Shown here piece by piece: positions 19,775-28,408 of a stretch of 64,000 nucleotides of DNA. This DNA is from an uncultured Pelagibacteraceae bacterium (GTDB lineage: Bacteria > Pseudomonadota > Alphaproteobacteria > Pelagibacterales > Pelagibacteraceae), in the NCBI GenBank assembly GCA_902600205.1, contig CACKIN010000001.1:1-64000 (forward strand). Direction: 5' to 3'. The notes below the pieces were generated by a model that was not told where the DNA came from, searched no databases, and was given only the letters and a program-made list of their open reading frames with translations. The first letter of the stretch is position 1. Each line of letters opens with the position of its first letter. The translations under genes and the position numbers were made by a program.

Positions 19775-21847
19775 ATGTTTAAAGTAATTAAAAAAGAAAT
19801 AGAAATTAGTGGAAAAAAAGTAAGTTTAGAAACAGGTAAGATAGCAAGACAAGCAGATGGAGCAATCATAGCTCAGTGTGGAGAAACAGTTGTTTTAGCA
19901 ACGGTAGTTGGTGCAAAAAAAGTAAATCCAGAAATGGATTATTTTCCTCTATCAGTAAACTATCAAGAAAAATATTATGCGGCTGGTAAAATTCCAGGTG
20001 GTTATTTTAAAAGAGAGGCAAGACCAACCGAGAGTGAAACTCTTATCTCAAGATTAATTGATAGACCAATTAGGCCATTGTTTCCTGATGAATTTAAAAA
20101 TGAAGTGCAGCTGTTACCAACTGTAATATCTTATGATAAAGAAAATGAACCAGACATCTTATCTATCATAGCATCATCAGCAGCTTTAGCCATATCAGGT
20201 ATGCCTTTTATGGGTCCTGTGGGAGCTTCTAGAGTTGGCTTTATTAAAGGAGAATATGTACTTAACCCATCAAAGAAAGAATTAGAGGAATCCAAATTAG
20301 ATTTAGTGGTTGCTGGTACTAAAGATGCAGTTTTAATGGTTGAATCAGAAGCAAATGGTTTAACAGAGGAAGAAATGTTAAATGCTGTAAAATTTGGTCA
20401 TGAAGGTTTTATTCCAATAATTCAAATGATAGAAGATCTTGCAAAAGAATGCAGAAAACCAGAATGGGTTGTTGAAAAAAAAGATCTTTCAGAAATAAAA
20501 AAGAAATTAGAGGAAGAATTTACTGAAGATCTGAAGAAAGCATTCTCTACTAGAGATAAACAGGATAGATCAAATCAAATTTCTGAAATAACTGAGAAAG
20601 CAAAAAAACTTTATGAGGAAAACGAGGATTACACAGATTTAGATGTTAACTCTCAACTCAAAAATTTAGAGAAATCTATAGTAAGGACTGACATACTAAA
20701 AAATAAAAATCGTATTGATGGAAGAGGTCTTGCAGATGTCAGACCAATATTGTGTGAAGTAGGTATTTTACCTAGAGTTCATGGTTCTGCATTATTTACA
20801 AGAGGTGAAACTCAAGCAATTGTTACAACTACTTTAGGTACTTCAGATGATGAACAAAGAATTGAAAGTCTAGATGGTCTTCAAAAAGAAAGATTTATGT
20901 TGCATTATAATTTTCCTCCATTCTCAGTTGGTGAAACTGGTAGAATTGGAACAGGTCGAAGAGAGATAGGTCATGGAAAATTAGCGTGGAGAGCAATTAA
21001 CTCCTCACTACCATCAAAAGAAAGTTTTCCTTATACATTTAGGATTGTATCAGAAATAACCGAGTCAAATGGTTCATCTTCAATGGCAACTGTTTGTGGA
21101 ACTTCTCTAGCTCTAATGGATGCAGGTGTTCCTATAAAAGAGCCAGTTGCAGGAATTGCAATGGGTTTAATAAAAGAAGGTGATGATTTTACAGTATTAT
21201 CGGATATTCTTGGTGATGAAGATCATCTTGGAGATATGGACTTTAAAGTTGCTGGAACCAAAGATGGGATCACATCATTACAAATGGATATTAAAATCAC
21301 TGGAATTACATTTGAGATCATGGAGCAAGCATTGAAACAAGCTAAAGACGGGAGAGTCCATATCCTAGGTGAGATGAATAAAGCACTTTCTAAATCAAGA
21401 GATAATGTTGGAAAACATACACCAAAAATGGAAAAAATTACTGTAGACAAAAAAGATATTGCTGCTGTAATAGGAAAAGGTGGTGCAACTATTAGAGAAA
21501 TAGTAGAAAAATCAGGAGCAAAAGTTGATGTTAATGACGAAGGTGATGTAACTGTAGCAGCTCCAGATGAAGAGTCTAGAAATAAAGCAATGCAAATGAT
21601 TAAGGATATAACTGCAAAAGCTGAATTAAATAAAATTTATAATGGAAAAGTTATGAAAATTATGGAATTTGGTGCTTTTGTAAATTTTTTAGGAAAACAA
21701 GATGGATTAGTCCATATTTCAGAACTTGCAGACAAAAGAGTTGCTAAAGTAACAGATATTGTCAAAGAAGGTGACGAAGTTAAAGTAAAAGTTATTGGAT
21801 TTGATAGAGGAAAAGTTAAATTATCTATAAAGCAGGCTGCTATATAG
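19775..21847 (+). CDS. pnp: Polynucleotide phosphorylase
   Basis: PNPase is the phosphorolytic 3'-5' exoribonuclease and a degradosome component. The 690-residue protein contains two RNase PH domains (about 1-230 and 310-540), with the second-domain catalytic region around [15 protein letters not shown]-like and [19 protein letters not shown], then a KH domain ([14 protein letters not shown]) and an S1 domain ending close to the C terminus. It follows rpsO with no gap and ends 4 bases before the next gene. Confidence 0.97.
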   Translation: MFKVIKKEIEISGKKVSLETGKIARQADGAIIAQCGETVVLATVVGAKKVNPEMDYFPLSVNYQEKYYAAGKIPGGYFKREARPTESETLISRLIDRPIRPLFPDEFKNEVQLLPTVISYDKENEPDILSIIASSAALAISGMPFMGPVGASRVGFIKGEYVLNPSKKELEESKLDLVVAGTKDAVLMVESEANGLTEEEMLNAVKFGHEGFIPIIQMIEDLAKECRKPEWVVEKKDLSEIKKKLEEEFTEDLKKAFSTRDKQDRSNQISEITEKAKKLYEENEDYTDLDVNSQLKNLEKSIVRTDILKNKNRIDGRGLADVRPILCEVGILPRVHGSALFTRGETQAIVTTTLGTSDDEQRIESLDGLQKERFMLHYNFPPFSVGETGRIGTGRREIGHGKLAWRAINSSLPSKESFPYTFRIVSEITESNGSSSMATVCGTSLALMDAGVPIKEPVAGIAMGLIKEGDDFTVLSDILGDEDHLGDMDFKVAGTKDGITSLQMDIKITGITFEIMEQALKQAKDGRVHILGEMNKALSKSRDNVGKHTPKMEKITVDKKDIAAVIGKGGATIREIVEKSGAKVDVNDEGDVTVAAPDEESRNKAMQMIKDITAKAELNKIYNGKVMKIMEFGAFVNFLGKQDGLVHISELADKRVAKVTDIVKEGDEVKVKVIGFDRGKVKLSIKQAAI

Positions 21848-21851
21848 ATAA

Positions 21852-22232
21852 ATGTCCAACCCATTTATTTTAATTGCAAGAATACGCGTTAAAGAGGGTA
21901 AGGTTGAAGAGTATCTCAGGATAGCAAAAGAAGCTGATGAGGCTGTTAACGCATCAGAGCCAGACATGCTTATTCATACTTTCGATCAAGATCCAACTGA
22001 TCCTTTAGAATTTACTTGGAGTGAAGTTTACCGAAATAGTGAAGCTATGCTGCATCATCTTAATAATGCCCCAGTCCAAGCTTATGTTGAAAAGCACAAC
22101 AAAATTGCGGATAGATTCGAAATAGAGGTCTATGGAAATATTACTGAAGAGACTATCAAGGCAATAAAAGATACAAATATCCCTTTCAAGCATTTTAAAA
22201 CTACTAATGTTGGTTATATCAGAAAAATATAA
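21852..22232 (+). CDS. Antibiotic-biosynthesis-monooxygenase (ABM) domain protein
   Basis: The 126-residue protein is a single ferredoxin-like ABM domain: FILIARIRVKEGKVEEYLRIAKEA, then DPLEFTWSEVYRNSEAMLHHL. Such domains act as small quinol monooxygenases or heme- or quinone-related enzymes in homologues, but no substrate can be read here. It starts 4 bases after pnp and may be carried on that transcript. It converges on msrB with a 3-base gap. Confidence 0.75.
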   Translation: MSNPFILIARIRVKEGKVEEYLRIAKEADEAVNASEPDMLIHTFDQDPTDPLEFTWSEVYRNSEAMLHHLNNAPVQAYVEKHNKIADRFEIEVYGNITEETIKAIKDTNIPFKHFKTTNVGYIRKI

Positions 22233-22235
22233 TTA

Positions 22236-22727
22236 CTAACTCTCTGGGACGAAAAGCAAGCAAAGACCATTGCTACAATATCTTTTTCCACCATCTGGAC
22301 CATCATTGAATACATGGCCGTGATGAGCGCCACAATTTGCACAGCTATATTCAGTCCTCTTCATGCCAAAAGAATAATCAGTTTTTGTTACAAACGCGCC
22401 TGGTATTGCCTCAGTGAATGATGGCCACCCAGTTCCACTATCAAATTTTGCAGTGGACTCAAATAATTTCACACCACAATTAGCACAATGATAAGATCCT
22501 TTTCTTTTCTCATAGTTTAATTCACTAGTTCCAGCACGTTCAGTGCCCTCCTCAAACATTATTATTTTTTGTTCATTTGTAAGATCAGGATTAATTATAT
22601 TATACTCACTCTCATCTTTTTTTAATTTTTTTTTAAATCCAACTAAATTACTAGCTAATGTGTGTAATGGATAAAATAAAAAACCCAATATTGAAGCCCC
22701 AGCGATTTTTAAAAAATTTCTTCTCAT
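22236..22727 (-). CDS. msrB: Peptide-methionine (R)-S-oxide reductase with Tat-like signal
   Basis: MsrB reduces the R form of methionine sulfoxide in proteins. The 163-residue product has an N-terminal twin-arginine-like signal (MRRNFLKIAG, hydrophobic stretch, ending near TLAS), then the MsrB domain: two zinc CxxC pairs (CANCG twice), GTGWPSF, HHGHVFNDGP, and the catalytic RYCSNG. This points to repair of oxidised proteins in the periplasm, where TlpA- or DsbB-linked thiol chemistry would be needed for recycling. Export is inferred from the signal only. Confidence 0.92.
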   Translation of the reverse strand: MRRNFLKIAGASILGFLFYPLHTLASNLVGFKKKLKKDESEYNIINPDLTNEQKIIMFEEGTERAGTSELNYEKRKGSYHCANCGVKLFESTAKFDSGTGWPSFTEAIPGAFVTKTDYSFGMKRTEYSCANCGAHHGHVFNDGPDGGKRYCSNGLCLLFVPES

Positions 22728-22740
22728 AATAGATTATTAT

Positions 22741-22890
22741 TTAATTTTTCTTTTTACCTAATCTATTTATCAAGAATAAAGCTATTGCGGTCAATAGGGC
22801 AAAAACTTCCAGTGCATGACCAGAACCTTCAAGGATTAATTGTACTATAAAAAATATAATACAAACTACAAACCAAACTAAAATTAGCAT
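22741..22890 (-). CDS. Small hydrophobic membrane protein, unknown
   Basis: This is a 49-codon frame from an ATG at 22890 to a TAA at 22741, filling the gap between fabI and msrB. The product reads MLILVWFVVCIIFF then a short EGSGH turn and a second hydrophobic stretch (VFALLTAIALFLI), ending in positive RLGKKKN. This predicts a two-helix hairpin with both ends cytoplasmic under the positive-inside rule. No family is recognised. Support comes from an intact frame, clear membrane topology and a fit in an otherwise unexplained gap on the strand of both neighbours. Confidence 0.55.
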   Translation of the reverse strand: MLILVWFVVCIIFFIVQLILEGSGHALEVFALLTAIALFLINRLGKKKN

Positions 22891-22902
22891 AATGATAAAC
22901 CT

Positions 22903-23688
22903 TTAAGATATATTTTTTGGATCTGGCATACCTACTTTATTATAGCCAGCATCTACATAGTGAATTTCACCTGTCACACCACCTGCCATATCACTTAGAA
23001 GATATAGTGCAGAGTTTCCAACATCTAAATTATCTACATTTCTTTTTAAAAATGAGTGATCAGCATTCCATTTATATAAAAATTTTGCATCTCCAATTGC
23101 TGATGCTGCTAAAGTTTTAATTGGACCAGCACTTATTGCGTTAACTCTAATTCCTTTAGATCCTAGATCACGTGCTAAATATTTTACACTAGACTCCAAT
23201 GCCGCTTTACAAACACCCATGACATTATAATTTGGTATAGCTTTATTAGCCTCATAACTTAGAGTGATCATGCTACCACCCAATTTCATGACTTTGGAAG
23301 CTTCCCTTGCAACTTCTGTGAACGAAAAGCATGAAATAAGCATACTTCTTTGAAAATTTTCTCTAGTAGTATTTAAATATTCTCCAGATAATTCAGATTT
23401 ATCTGAAAATGCGATTGCATGGACAACAAAGTCTATCTCGCCCCATTGGGATTTAATATCTTCAAAAAGTTTTACTACTTCCTCTTTTTTTTCAACGTCA
23501 CAACTAAAAGTAATATTAGAATTGAGTTTTTCTGCTAAAGGTACCACTCTTTTTTTAAGAGCATCACCCAAATAAGTAAAAGCTAATTCTGCACCTGCTT
23601 CAGCAAGTTTTTGCGAAATACCCCACGCAATAGACCGTTCATTCGCGACACCCATTATCAGTCCTTTTTTTCCCTTCATTAAAGACAT
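22903..23688 (-). CDS. fabI: Enoyl-ACP reductase (NADH), FabI
   Basis: FabI performs the last reduction in each fatty-acid elongation cycle. The 261-residue short-chain dehydrogenase has the FabI-specific nucleotide motif GVANERSIAWGI and the catalytic Y-x6-K (YNVMGVCK) preceded by SYEANKAIPN. It is last in the fabA-fabB-fabI operon, 3 bases after fabB. This arrangement next to irr is typical of Alphaproteobacteria. Confidence 0.96.
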   Translation of the reverse strand: MSLMKGKKGLIMGVANERSIAWGISQKLAEAGAELAFTYLGDALKKRVVPLAEKLNSNITFSCDVEKKEEVVKLFEDIKSQWGEIDFVVHAIAFSDKSELSGEYLNTTRENFQRSMLISCFSFTEVAREASKVMKLGGSMITLSYEANKAIPNYNVMGVCKAALESSVKYLARDLGSKGIRVNAISAGPIKTLAASAIGDAKFLYKWNADHSFLKRNVDNLDVGNSALYLLSDMAGGVTGEIHYVDAGYNKVGMPDPKNIS

Positions 23689-23691
23689 TAA

Positions 23692-24903
23692 TTAAACTTT
23701 CTCAAAAATTAGTGTTGCATTTGTTCCACCAAAACCAAAACTATTTGACATAACTGTATTTAAAGTTGCCTCTGTTTCTGTTTTAGCAACGATTGGAAAT
23801 TTTTTAGCCTCTTCATCCATTTCACTGATGTTGGCTGATCCAGCAATAAAATTGTTTTTCATCATAATTAAACAATATATAGCTTCGTGAACTGAAGCAG
23901 CTCCTAGTGGATGACCTGACAAAGATTTGGTTGAACTTATTTTTGGAATTTCATTTCCAAAAGTATCTTTTACTGCATTCAATTCTGTAATATCTCCTAC
24001 AGGAGTAGATGTTCCATGAGTATTTATATAATCTATTTCATTTTTAGAAGTTGACATTGCCATTTTCATACATCTTACCGCTCCTTCACCTGATGGGGCT
24101 ACCATATCGTATCCATCTGAAGTTGCTCCATAACCAGTTAATTCTGCGTAAATTTTAGATCCCCTTGCTTTTGCATGTTCGTACTCTTCAAGGACTAGAA
24201 CCCCTGCACCTCCTGCAATTACAAAACCATCTCTTGTTTTATCATATGCCCTTGAAGCTTTTTCAGGAGTATCATTATATTTTGATGAAAGCGCAGTCAT
24301 TGCATCAAACATTGCTGTCATTGCCCAATGAATTTCTTCACTTCCACCAGCAAAAACAATATCTTGTTTTCCCATTTGAATTAATTCCATAGAATTTCCA
24401 ATGCAGTGGCCACTAGTTGCACAAGCTGAACTCATTGTATAATTCGTACCTTTAATTTTAAAAGGCACAGCAAGTGTAGCTGAAGCTGTACTTGCCATTG
24501 TTCTTGGAACTATAAATGGTCCCATTAATTTAGGAGTTTTAGCTCTAGTTTTATCTGCTGCTAAAATAACATTTTCTATTGAAGGTCCACCTGAACCCAT
24601 AACAATTCCAGTTTTAAAATTACTTACTTCACTTTCTTCTAGTCCAGAATCTTCAATTGCTTCTTTCATTGCAATATAATTATAAGCTGATCCTGAGCCC
24701 ATAAATCTAATTGTTTTTCTATCTATGTGATCTTCAAGTTTTATATTTGGCTTTCCATGGATATGACTTTTTAAATTGTGTTCTTTATATTCTTCGCAAA
24801 AAGAAATACCTGACTTAGAATTCAATAAAGATTGATGAACTTCTTCCTGATTATTACCTAAACAAGAAACAATTCCTAAACCTGTAACTACTACTCTTCT
24901 CAT
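23692..24903 (-). CDS. fabB: 3-oxoacyl-ACP synthase I
   Basis: This condensing enzyme extends unsaturated acyl chains after FabA isomerisation. The 403-residue protein has the active-site Cys in [12 protein letters not shown], the first His in [11 protein letters not shown], and the second in [12 protein letters not shown], giving the full C-H-H triad. It shares 1 base with fabA and lies 3 bases before fabI. With fabA it provides the anaerobic route to unsaturated fatty acids. Confidence 0.95.
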   Translation of the reverse strand: MRRVVVTGLGIVSCLGNNQEEVHQSLLNSKSGISFCEEYKEHNLKSHIHGKPNIKLEDHIDRKTIRFMGSGSAYNYIAMKEAIEDSGLEESEVSNFKTGIVMGSGGPSIENVILAADKTRAKTPKLMGPFIVPRTMASTASATLAVPFKIKGTNYTMSSACATSGHCIGNSMELIQMGKQDIVFAGGSEEIHWAMTAMFDAMTALSSKYNDTPEKASRAYDKTRDGFVIAGGAGVLVLEEYEHAKARGSKIYAELTGYGATSDGYDMVAPSGEGAVRCMKMAMSTSKNEIDYINTHGTSTPVGDITELNAVKDTFGNEIPKISSTKSLSGHPLGAASVHEAIYCLIMMKNNFIAGSANISEMDEEAKKFPIVAKTETEATLNTVMSNSFGFGGTNATLIFEKV

Positions 24904-25403
24904 TATTTAAATAATCCTACTTTTAGACCATCAGCTGAGTAAATCTTTTTATCATCTGCCAGAAGAATTCCATTTGCTAAGCCAACAGTTGTCTCACCTT
25001 TAATTAATATTCTTTTCATATCAATTATATATGTTGCCATTTTGACATTCTTTAAAACTTCTCCAGTAAATTTTACTGTACTTACCCCTAAAGCTCTTCC
25101 TCTTCCTGGGTTTCCAAGCCAACCTAAGTAAAATCCAACTAACTGCCACATTGCATCTAGACCTAAACATCCTGGCATAACTGGATCTTCTTTAAAGTGA
25201 CAATCAAAAAACCATAAATCATCTTTAATATCAAGTTCAGCTTTCATCAATCCTTTGCCAAAAGCACCCTTATTTTCATCAATATCAGTAATTCTGTCAA
25301 ACATAAGCATTGGAGGAGATGGTAATTTTGCGTTACCAGGGCCAAAAAGCTCACCATTTGCACAATCTATTAATTCGTCATAATTAAAGGAATTTTTTTT
25401 CAT
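24903..25403 (-). CDS. fabA: 3-hydroxydecanoyl-ACP dehydratase/isomerase
   Basis: FabA dehydrates 3-hydroxydecanoyl-ACP and isomerises the double bond, starting unsaturated fatty-acid synthesis. The 166-residue hot-dog protein shows the active-site His in [21 protein letters not shown], with the paired Asp in the same segment. It is first in the fabA-fabB-fabI operon and divergent from irr, sharing a 72-base intergenic region. Confidence 0.96.
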   Translation of the reverse strand: MKKNSFNYDELIDCANGELFGPGNAKLPSPPMLMFDRITDIDENKGAFGKGLMKAELDIKDDLWFFDCHFKEDPVMPGCLGLDAMWQLVGFYLGWLGNPGRGRALGVSTVKFTGEVLKNVKMATYIIDMKRILIKGETTVGLANGILLADDKKIYSADGLKVGLFK

Positions 25404-25437
25404 AAATTTGTAATCTTATTACTTGATTTACCAACAT

Positions 25438-25443
25438 TATAAT
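25438..25443 (+). promoter_or_regulatory. Candidate -10 element for irr
   Basis: A perfect TATAAT lies 32 bases ahead of the irr ATG in the fabA/irr intergenic region. No good -35 is visible at the right distance. A start about 7 bases downstream would place the Irr-box-like site at 25454 at the transcription start. This is inferred. Confidence 0.4.
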
Positions 25444-25453
25444 ATAGATATTC

Positions 25454-25470
25454 TTTAGAATAATTATAAT
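25454..25470 (+). promoter_or_regulatory. Irr-box (iron control element)-like site at irr
   Basis: TTTAGAATAATTATAAT is an imperfect palindrome of the TTTAGAA-N3-TTCTAAA type described for rhizobial Irr. It ends 5 bases before the irr ATG. Two close copies flank the rubrerythrin promoter at 25934 and 25988. Self-regulation of irr is inferred. Confidence 0.55.
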
Positions 25471-25475
25471 TAGTA

Positions 25476-25904
25476 ATGGCTTACGCTGAGCAATACATAA
25501 ATAAATTAAGAAAATCAGGTCTAAGACCCACAAAACAAAGAATTAAAATTTGTGAAGTTTTGTTTGATTCTGAAAAGACTTTTCACTTTACAATTAAGGA
25601 ATTGGTTAAAATCATTGAAAATCAAGCAAAAATTAAGGTTTCACTGGCGACAGTTTATAATACTGTTCATGCATTTATGAAGAAGGGTTATTTAAAAGAG
25701 ATTCCACTAAATGCTTCACAAAGTTATTTCGACACAAATGTTACTCATCACCACCATTTCTTTGATGAAGAAGAAAATAGATTAATTGATATTCATGAAG
25801 ATGATGTTGATGAAGTTAATATTAAAAGAACAATCCCAGGAAAAAAAATAAAATCAGTAGAAGTTATCGCTAAAATTGTGAGTGATAATCAATCTCAAAA
25901 ATAA
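25476..25904 (+). CDS. irr: Irr-type iron/heme-responsive regulator of the Fur superfamily
   Basis: The 142-residue protein has a winged-helix DNA-binding domain (LRPTKQRIKICEVLF, VSLATVYNTVHAFMKKGY) and the His-rich THHHHFF segment near residue 90 that marks Irr, where the His cluster binds heme or metal. Irr represses or activates iron genes according to heme status in rhizobia. Here it sits beside fabA as in many Alphaproteobacteria. Irr-box-like sites occur at its own start and at the following rubrerythrin operon. The assignment as Irr rather than plain Fur rests on the His motif and synteny. Confidence 0.88.
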   Translation: MAYAEQYINKLRKSGLRPTKQRIKICEVLFDSEKTFHFTIKELVKIIENQAKIKVSLATVYNTVHAFMKKGYLKEIPLNASQSYFDTNVTHHHHFFDEEENRLIDIHEDDVDEVNIKRTIPGKKIKSVEVIAKIVSDNQSQK

Positions 25905-25933
25905 AATAATAATATCAATAGTTTAAATAATAC

Positions 25934-25950
25934 ATTATATTTATTCTAAA
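25934..25950 (-). promoter_or_regulatory. Irr-box-like site upstream of the rubrerythrin -35
   Basis: Read on the reverse strand this is TTTAGAATAAATATAAT, differing by one base from the site at irr. It ends 3 bases before the TTGACA at 25954. Binding here could block or assist RNA polymerase. The function is inferred from similarity to the other two sites. Confidence 0.5.
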
Positions 25951-25953
25951 CTG

Positions 25954-25983
25954 TTGACATATTATAATTCCTCTATATATAAA
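25954..25983 (+). promoter_or_regulatory. Sigma-70 promoter for the rubrerythrin operon
   Basis: A consensus TTGACA (25954-25959) is followed by TATAAA (25978-25983) after 18 bases, with an overlapping TATATA at 16 bases. The predicted start falls within the Irr-box-like site at 25988. It is one of the best promoter matches in the window. Confidence 0.65.
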
Positions 25984-25987
25984 CCAC

Positions 25988-26004
25988 TTTAGAATCATTA
26001 TTAA
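25988..26004 (+). promoter_or_regulatory. Irr-box-like site at the rubrerythrin transcription start
   Basis: TTTAGAATCATTATTAA lies immediately after the -10 element and just ahead of the AGGAG ribosome binding site at 26009. Its position at the expected start site is that of a repressor operator. The regulator is inferred to be Irr. Confidence 0.55.
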
Positions 26005-26018
26005 TAGTAGGAGTAAAT

Positions 26019-26435
26019 ATGTCATTAAAAGGTAGTAAAACAGAGGAAAATTTAAAAGAAGCATTTGCTGGGGAAAGCCAAGCAAATAGAAGATATCTTT
26101 ATTTTGCTCAAAAAGCCGATGTTGAAGGCTTTAACGATGTAGCAGCGGTATTTAGATCAACTGCAGAAGGTGAAACTGGACATGCTCATGGTCACTTAGA
26201 ATATTTAGAAGAAGTAGGTGATCCAGCAACTGGTAAGCCAATCGGTGAAACAAAAGCAAATCTTGAGTCTGCAATTCAAGGTGAAACACATGAGTATACA
26301 GATATGTACCCGGGAATGGCTAAAACAGCTAGAGATGAAGGCTTTGATGAAATAGCTGACTGGTTTGAGACTTTGGCAAAAGCTGAAAAATCTCATGCTG
26401 GAAAGTTTCAAAAAACTTTAGAAAGTATTTCTTAA
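26019..26435 (+). CDS. Rubrerythrin-type diiron peroxidase lacking the rubredoxin domain
   Basis: The 138-residue ferritin-like four-helix protein contains the diiron ligands in [21 protein letters not shown] (helix 1), [13 protein letters not shown] (helix 2), [14 protein letters not shown] (helix 3) and [11 protein letters not shown] (helix 4). It has no C-terminal CxxC rubredoxin module and no cysteine at all, so electrons must come from another protein. It probably reduces peroxide. It is first in an operon with a GlpC-like Fe-S protein and a DUF3501 protein, which may supply the electrons. Strong promoter and AGGAG ribosome binding site. Confidence 0.92.
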   Translation: MSLKGSKTEENLKEAFAGESQANRRYLYFAQKADVEGFNDVAAVFRSTAEGETGHAHGHLEYLEEVGDPATGKPIGETKANLESAIQGETHEYTDMYPGMAKTARDEGFDEIADWFETLAKAEKSHAGKFQKTLESIS

Positions 26436-26441
26436 ACAAAA

Positions 26442-26470
26442 TTTGTGGACGAACCCCTCTCGTCCACAAA
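26442..26470 (+). promoter_or_regulatory. Perfect hairpin after the rubrerythrin gene
   Basis: TTTGTGGACGA (26442-26452) pairs without mismatch with TCGTCCACAAA (26460-26470) across a 7-base loop. No T run follows, so it is unlikely to be a full rho-independent terminator. It could protect the rubrerythrin mRNA 3' end or set its level above the downstream genes. It lies 6 bases after the stop and 17 before the next ATG. Confidence 0.7.
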
Positions 26471-26487
26471 CACTACAATTAAATTAT

Positions 26488-27813
26488 ATGAATAAAGAAG
26501 GTAGTACACAAGCACCTACAAGACACCCATTAAAATTTAGAGACCCAGATTTTATAAACCCTGAGAAAATTGATCAGGAAATGAGAAGAGTATTTGATAT
26601 CTGTCATGGATGCAGAAGATGTTTTAACTTGTGTGATAGTTTTCCAAAATTATTTGACTTTATCGATGAAACCGAGGGTGGCGAAGTATCAGATCTTTCA
26701 AGTGAAAAGTTTAAACCTGTTGTAGATGCTTGCACTTTATGTGATATGTGTTTTATGACTAAATGTCCGTATGTTCCACCACACGAATTTGATTTAGATT
26801 TTCCACATTTGATGTTGAGATATAGAACGGCTCAAAGAAAAAATGGAGATATATCAAAAACTGCTAATCAATTAACTCAAATTGATCGAAATTCAAAAAT
26901 AGGAATATTTTTTAGCTTTTTTATAAATTGGATTACTAATGTAAAAAATAAATTTGCTAGAAAAGTTTTAGAATTTTTTACTGGAATAGACAAAAGAGTT
27001 ATTTTACCAAAATATAATAAAGAAACATTCGCAAATTATTTTCAAAAATTTAAAAAAAATATTTTACCAAAATATAAAGAAAGAAAAGTCGTAATATATT
27101 CGACATGTTTTGTTAACTTTAACAAGAAAAAAACTGGAGAAGCAGCTTTGAAAGTACTTCATCATAATAATGTAGAAGTAGAACACTCTTATGCGGGCTG
27201 TTGTGGTATGCCTTATCTGGAACAAGCAGATCTAGATCAAGTTACAAAGCAAGCAGAGTTAGTTTCGAGAGAATTAATCAAATATGTCTATAATGGTTAT
27301 AAAGTAGTAACCTTAACAGCAAGTTGTGGATTGATGTTAAAGTTTGAATGGCCTTTATTGATGCCAAATGATGGGATAATTAAAAAACTTTCTCAAAACA
27401 CTCTCGATATTGATGAGTATGTTATGGATATTGCAAATAAAGAGGGTTTAGTTGATGGTTTGAAAGAAATTGATGGAGGAGTAACAGTCCATAATGCTTG
27501 TCATGCTAGAGCACAGAATATGGGTAACAAGGCAAGAGATATGTTGAAATTAATTCCAAATATTAAATTAGATGTTGTTGAAAGGTGTGCAGGTCATGGA
27601 GGAACTTTTGGTATTATGAAAGAAACTCATGATATAGCAAACAAGGTGGGCAAAACTACCGCAAGTACTGTTAAAAGAAAAAATAATAAATATATGGCAT
27701 CTGACTGTCCATTGGCTGGTAAACATATTAAGCAGTTAGCTGATGATACAAACATCGTAAGTGATGAAGCTGTGCATCCAATTGAGATAGTCTCAAAAAG
27801 TTATGGATTATAG
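26488..27813 (+). CDS. GlpC/heterodisulfide-reductase-like Fe-S oxidoreductase
   Basis: The 441-residue protein starts at ATG 26488 (MNKEGSTQAPTRHP). Two [4Fe-4S] motifs lie at about residues 35-115 (CHGCRRCFNLC, CTLCDMCFMTKCP), followed by two cysteine-rich CCG-type domains. The first has GCCGMPYLEQ; the second reads ERCAGHGG, with Ala in place of the usual second Cys. Proteins of this kind pass electrons between carriers and thiols or quinones. The neighbours suggest it reduces the rubrerythrin. It ends 1 base before the DUF3501 gene. Confidence 0.85.
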   Translation: MNKEGSTQAPTRHPLKFRDPDFINPEKIDQEMRRVFDICHGCRRCFNLCDSFPKLFDFIDETEGGEVSDLSSEKFKPVVDACTLCDMCFMTKCPYVPPHEFDLDFPHLMLRYRTAQRKNGDISKTANQLTQIDRNSKIGIFFSFFINWITNVKNKFARKVLEFFTGIDKRVILPKYNKETFANYFQKFKKNILPKYKERKVVIYSTCFVNFNKKKTGEAALKVLHHNNVEVEHSYAGCCGMPYLEQADLDQVTKQAELVSRELIKYVYNGYKVVTLTASCGLMLKFEWPLLMPNDGIIKKLSQNTLDIDEYVMDIANKEGLVDGLKEIDGGVTVHNACHARAQNMGNKARDMLKLIPNIKLDVVERCAGHGGTFGIMKETHDIANKVGKTTASTVKRKNNKYMASDCPLAGKHIKQLADDTNIVSDEAVHPIEIVSKSYGL

Positions 27814-27814
27814 A

Positions 27815-28408
27815 ATGTCAAAAGAACAAAAAATTATTACAAAAGAAGATCTTCTTCCTTTAGATGCATACTCAAAGGTTAGAAGACAAATGAGAAAAGA
27901 ATTAGTTGAGTTTAAAAAAAATAGAAGAATTCTTTTAGGGCCTTATGCAACATTTTATTTTGAATGTTATGAAACAATGATAGCTCAGGTACAAGAAATG
28001 CTTTACATCGAAAAGGGTGGAGATGAACAAGTTGCAGATGAACTTGCTGCATACAATCCTTTAATCCCTAATGGAAAAGAATTAGTTGCCACTTTAATGT
28101 TTGAGATAGACAATCCTATAATAAGAGCAGAATTTCTTGGAAAGTTAGGTGGTGTTGAAAATAACATATTTATTAAAGTTGGAGATGAAAAAATTTATGC
28201 AGTTCCAGAAATGGATGTTGATAGAACCTCAGATGATGGAAAAGCATCTTCAGTTCAGTTTATACATTTTAAATTTTCAGATGATCAAGTAAATAAGTTT
28301 AAAGACCAAAACAATTTAATTGAAGTAGGTATTGATCATAAGGAGTATTCACATACAACTAAATTTTCTGAAGATAACATTAAAGCTTTATCATCAGATT
28401 TTAATTAA
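27815..28408 (+). CDS. DUF3501 protein of the rubrerythrin operon
   Basis: The 197-residue soluble protein begins MSKEQKIITKEDLLPLDAY, followed by RILLGPYATFYFECYETMIAQVQEML, characteristic of the DUF3501 family that regularly accompanies rubrerythrin and GlpC-like Fe-S proteins. No catalytic motif or cofactor ligand set is evident. The start at 27815 is 1 base after the upstream stop. An in-frame ATG at 27803 overlaps the upstream gene and is less likely. The role in peroxide defence is by association only. Confidence 0.82.
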   Translation: MSKEQKIITKEDLLPLDAYSKVRRQMRKELVEFKKNRRILLGPYATFYFECYETMIAQVQEMLYIEKGGDEQVADELAAYNPLIPNGKELVATLMFEIDNPIIRAEFLGKLGGVENNIFIKVGDEKIYAVPEMDVDRTSDDGKASSVQFIHFKFSDDQVNKFKDQNNLIEVGIDHKEYSHTTKFSEDNIKALSSDFN

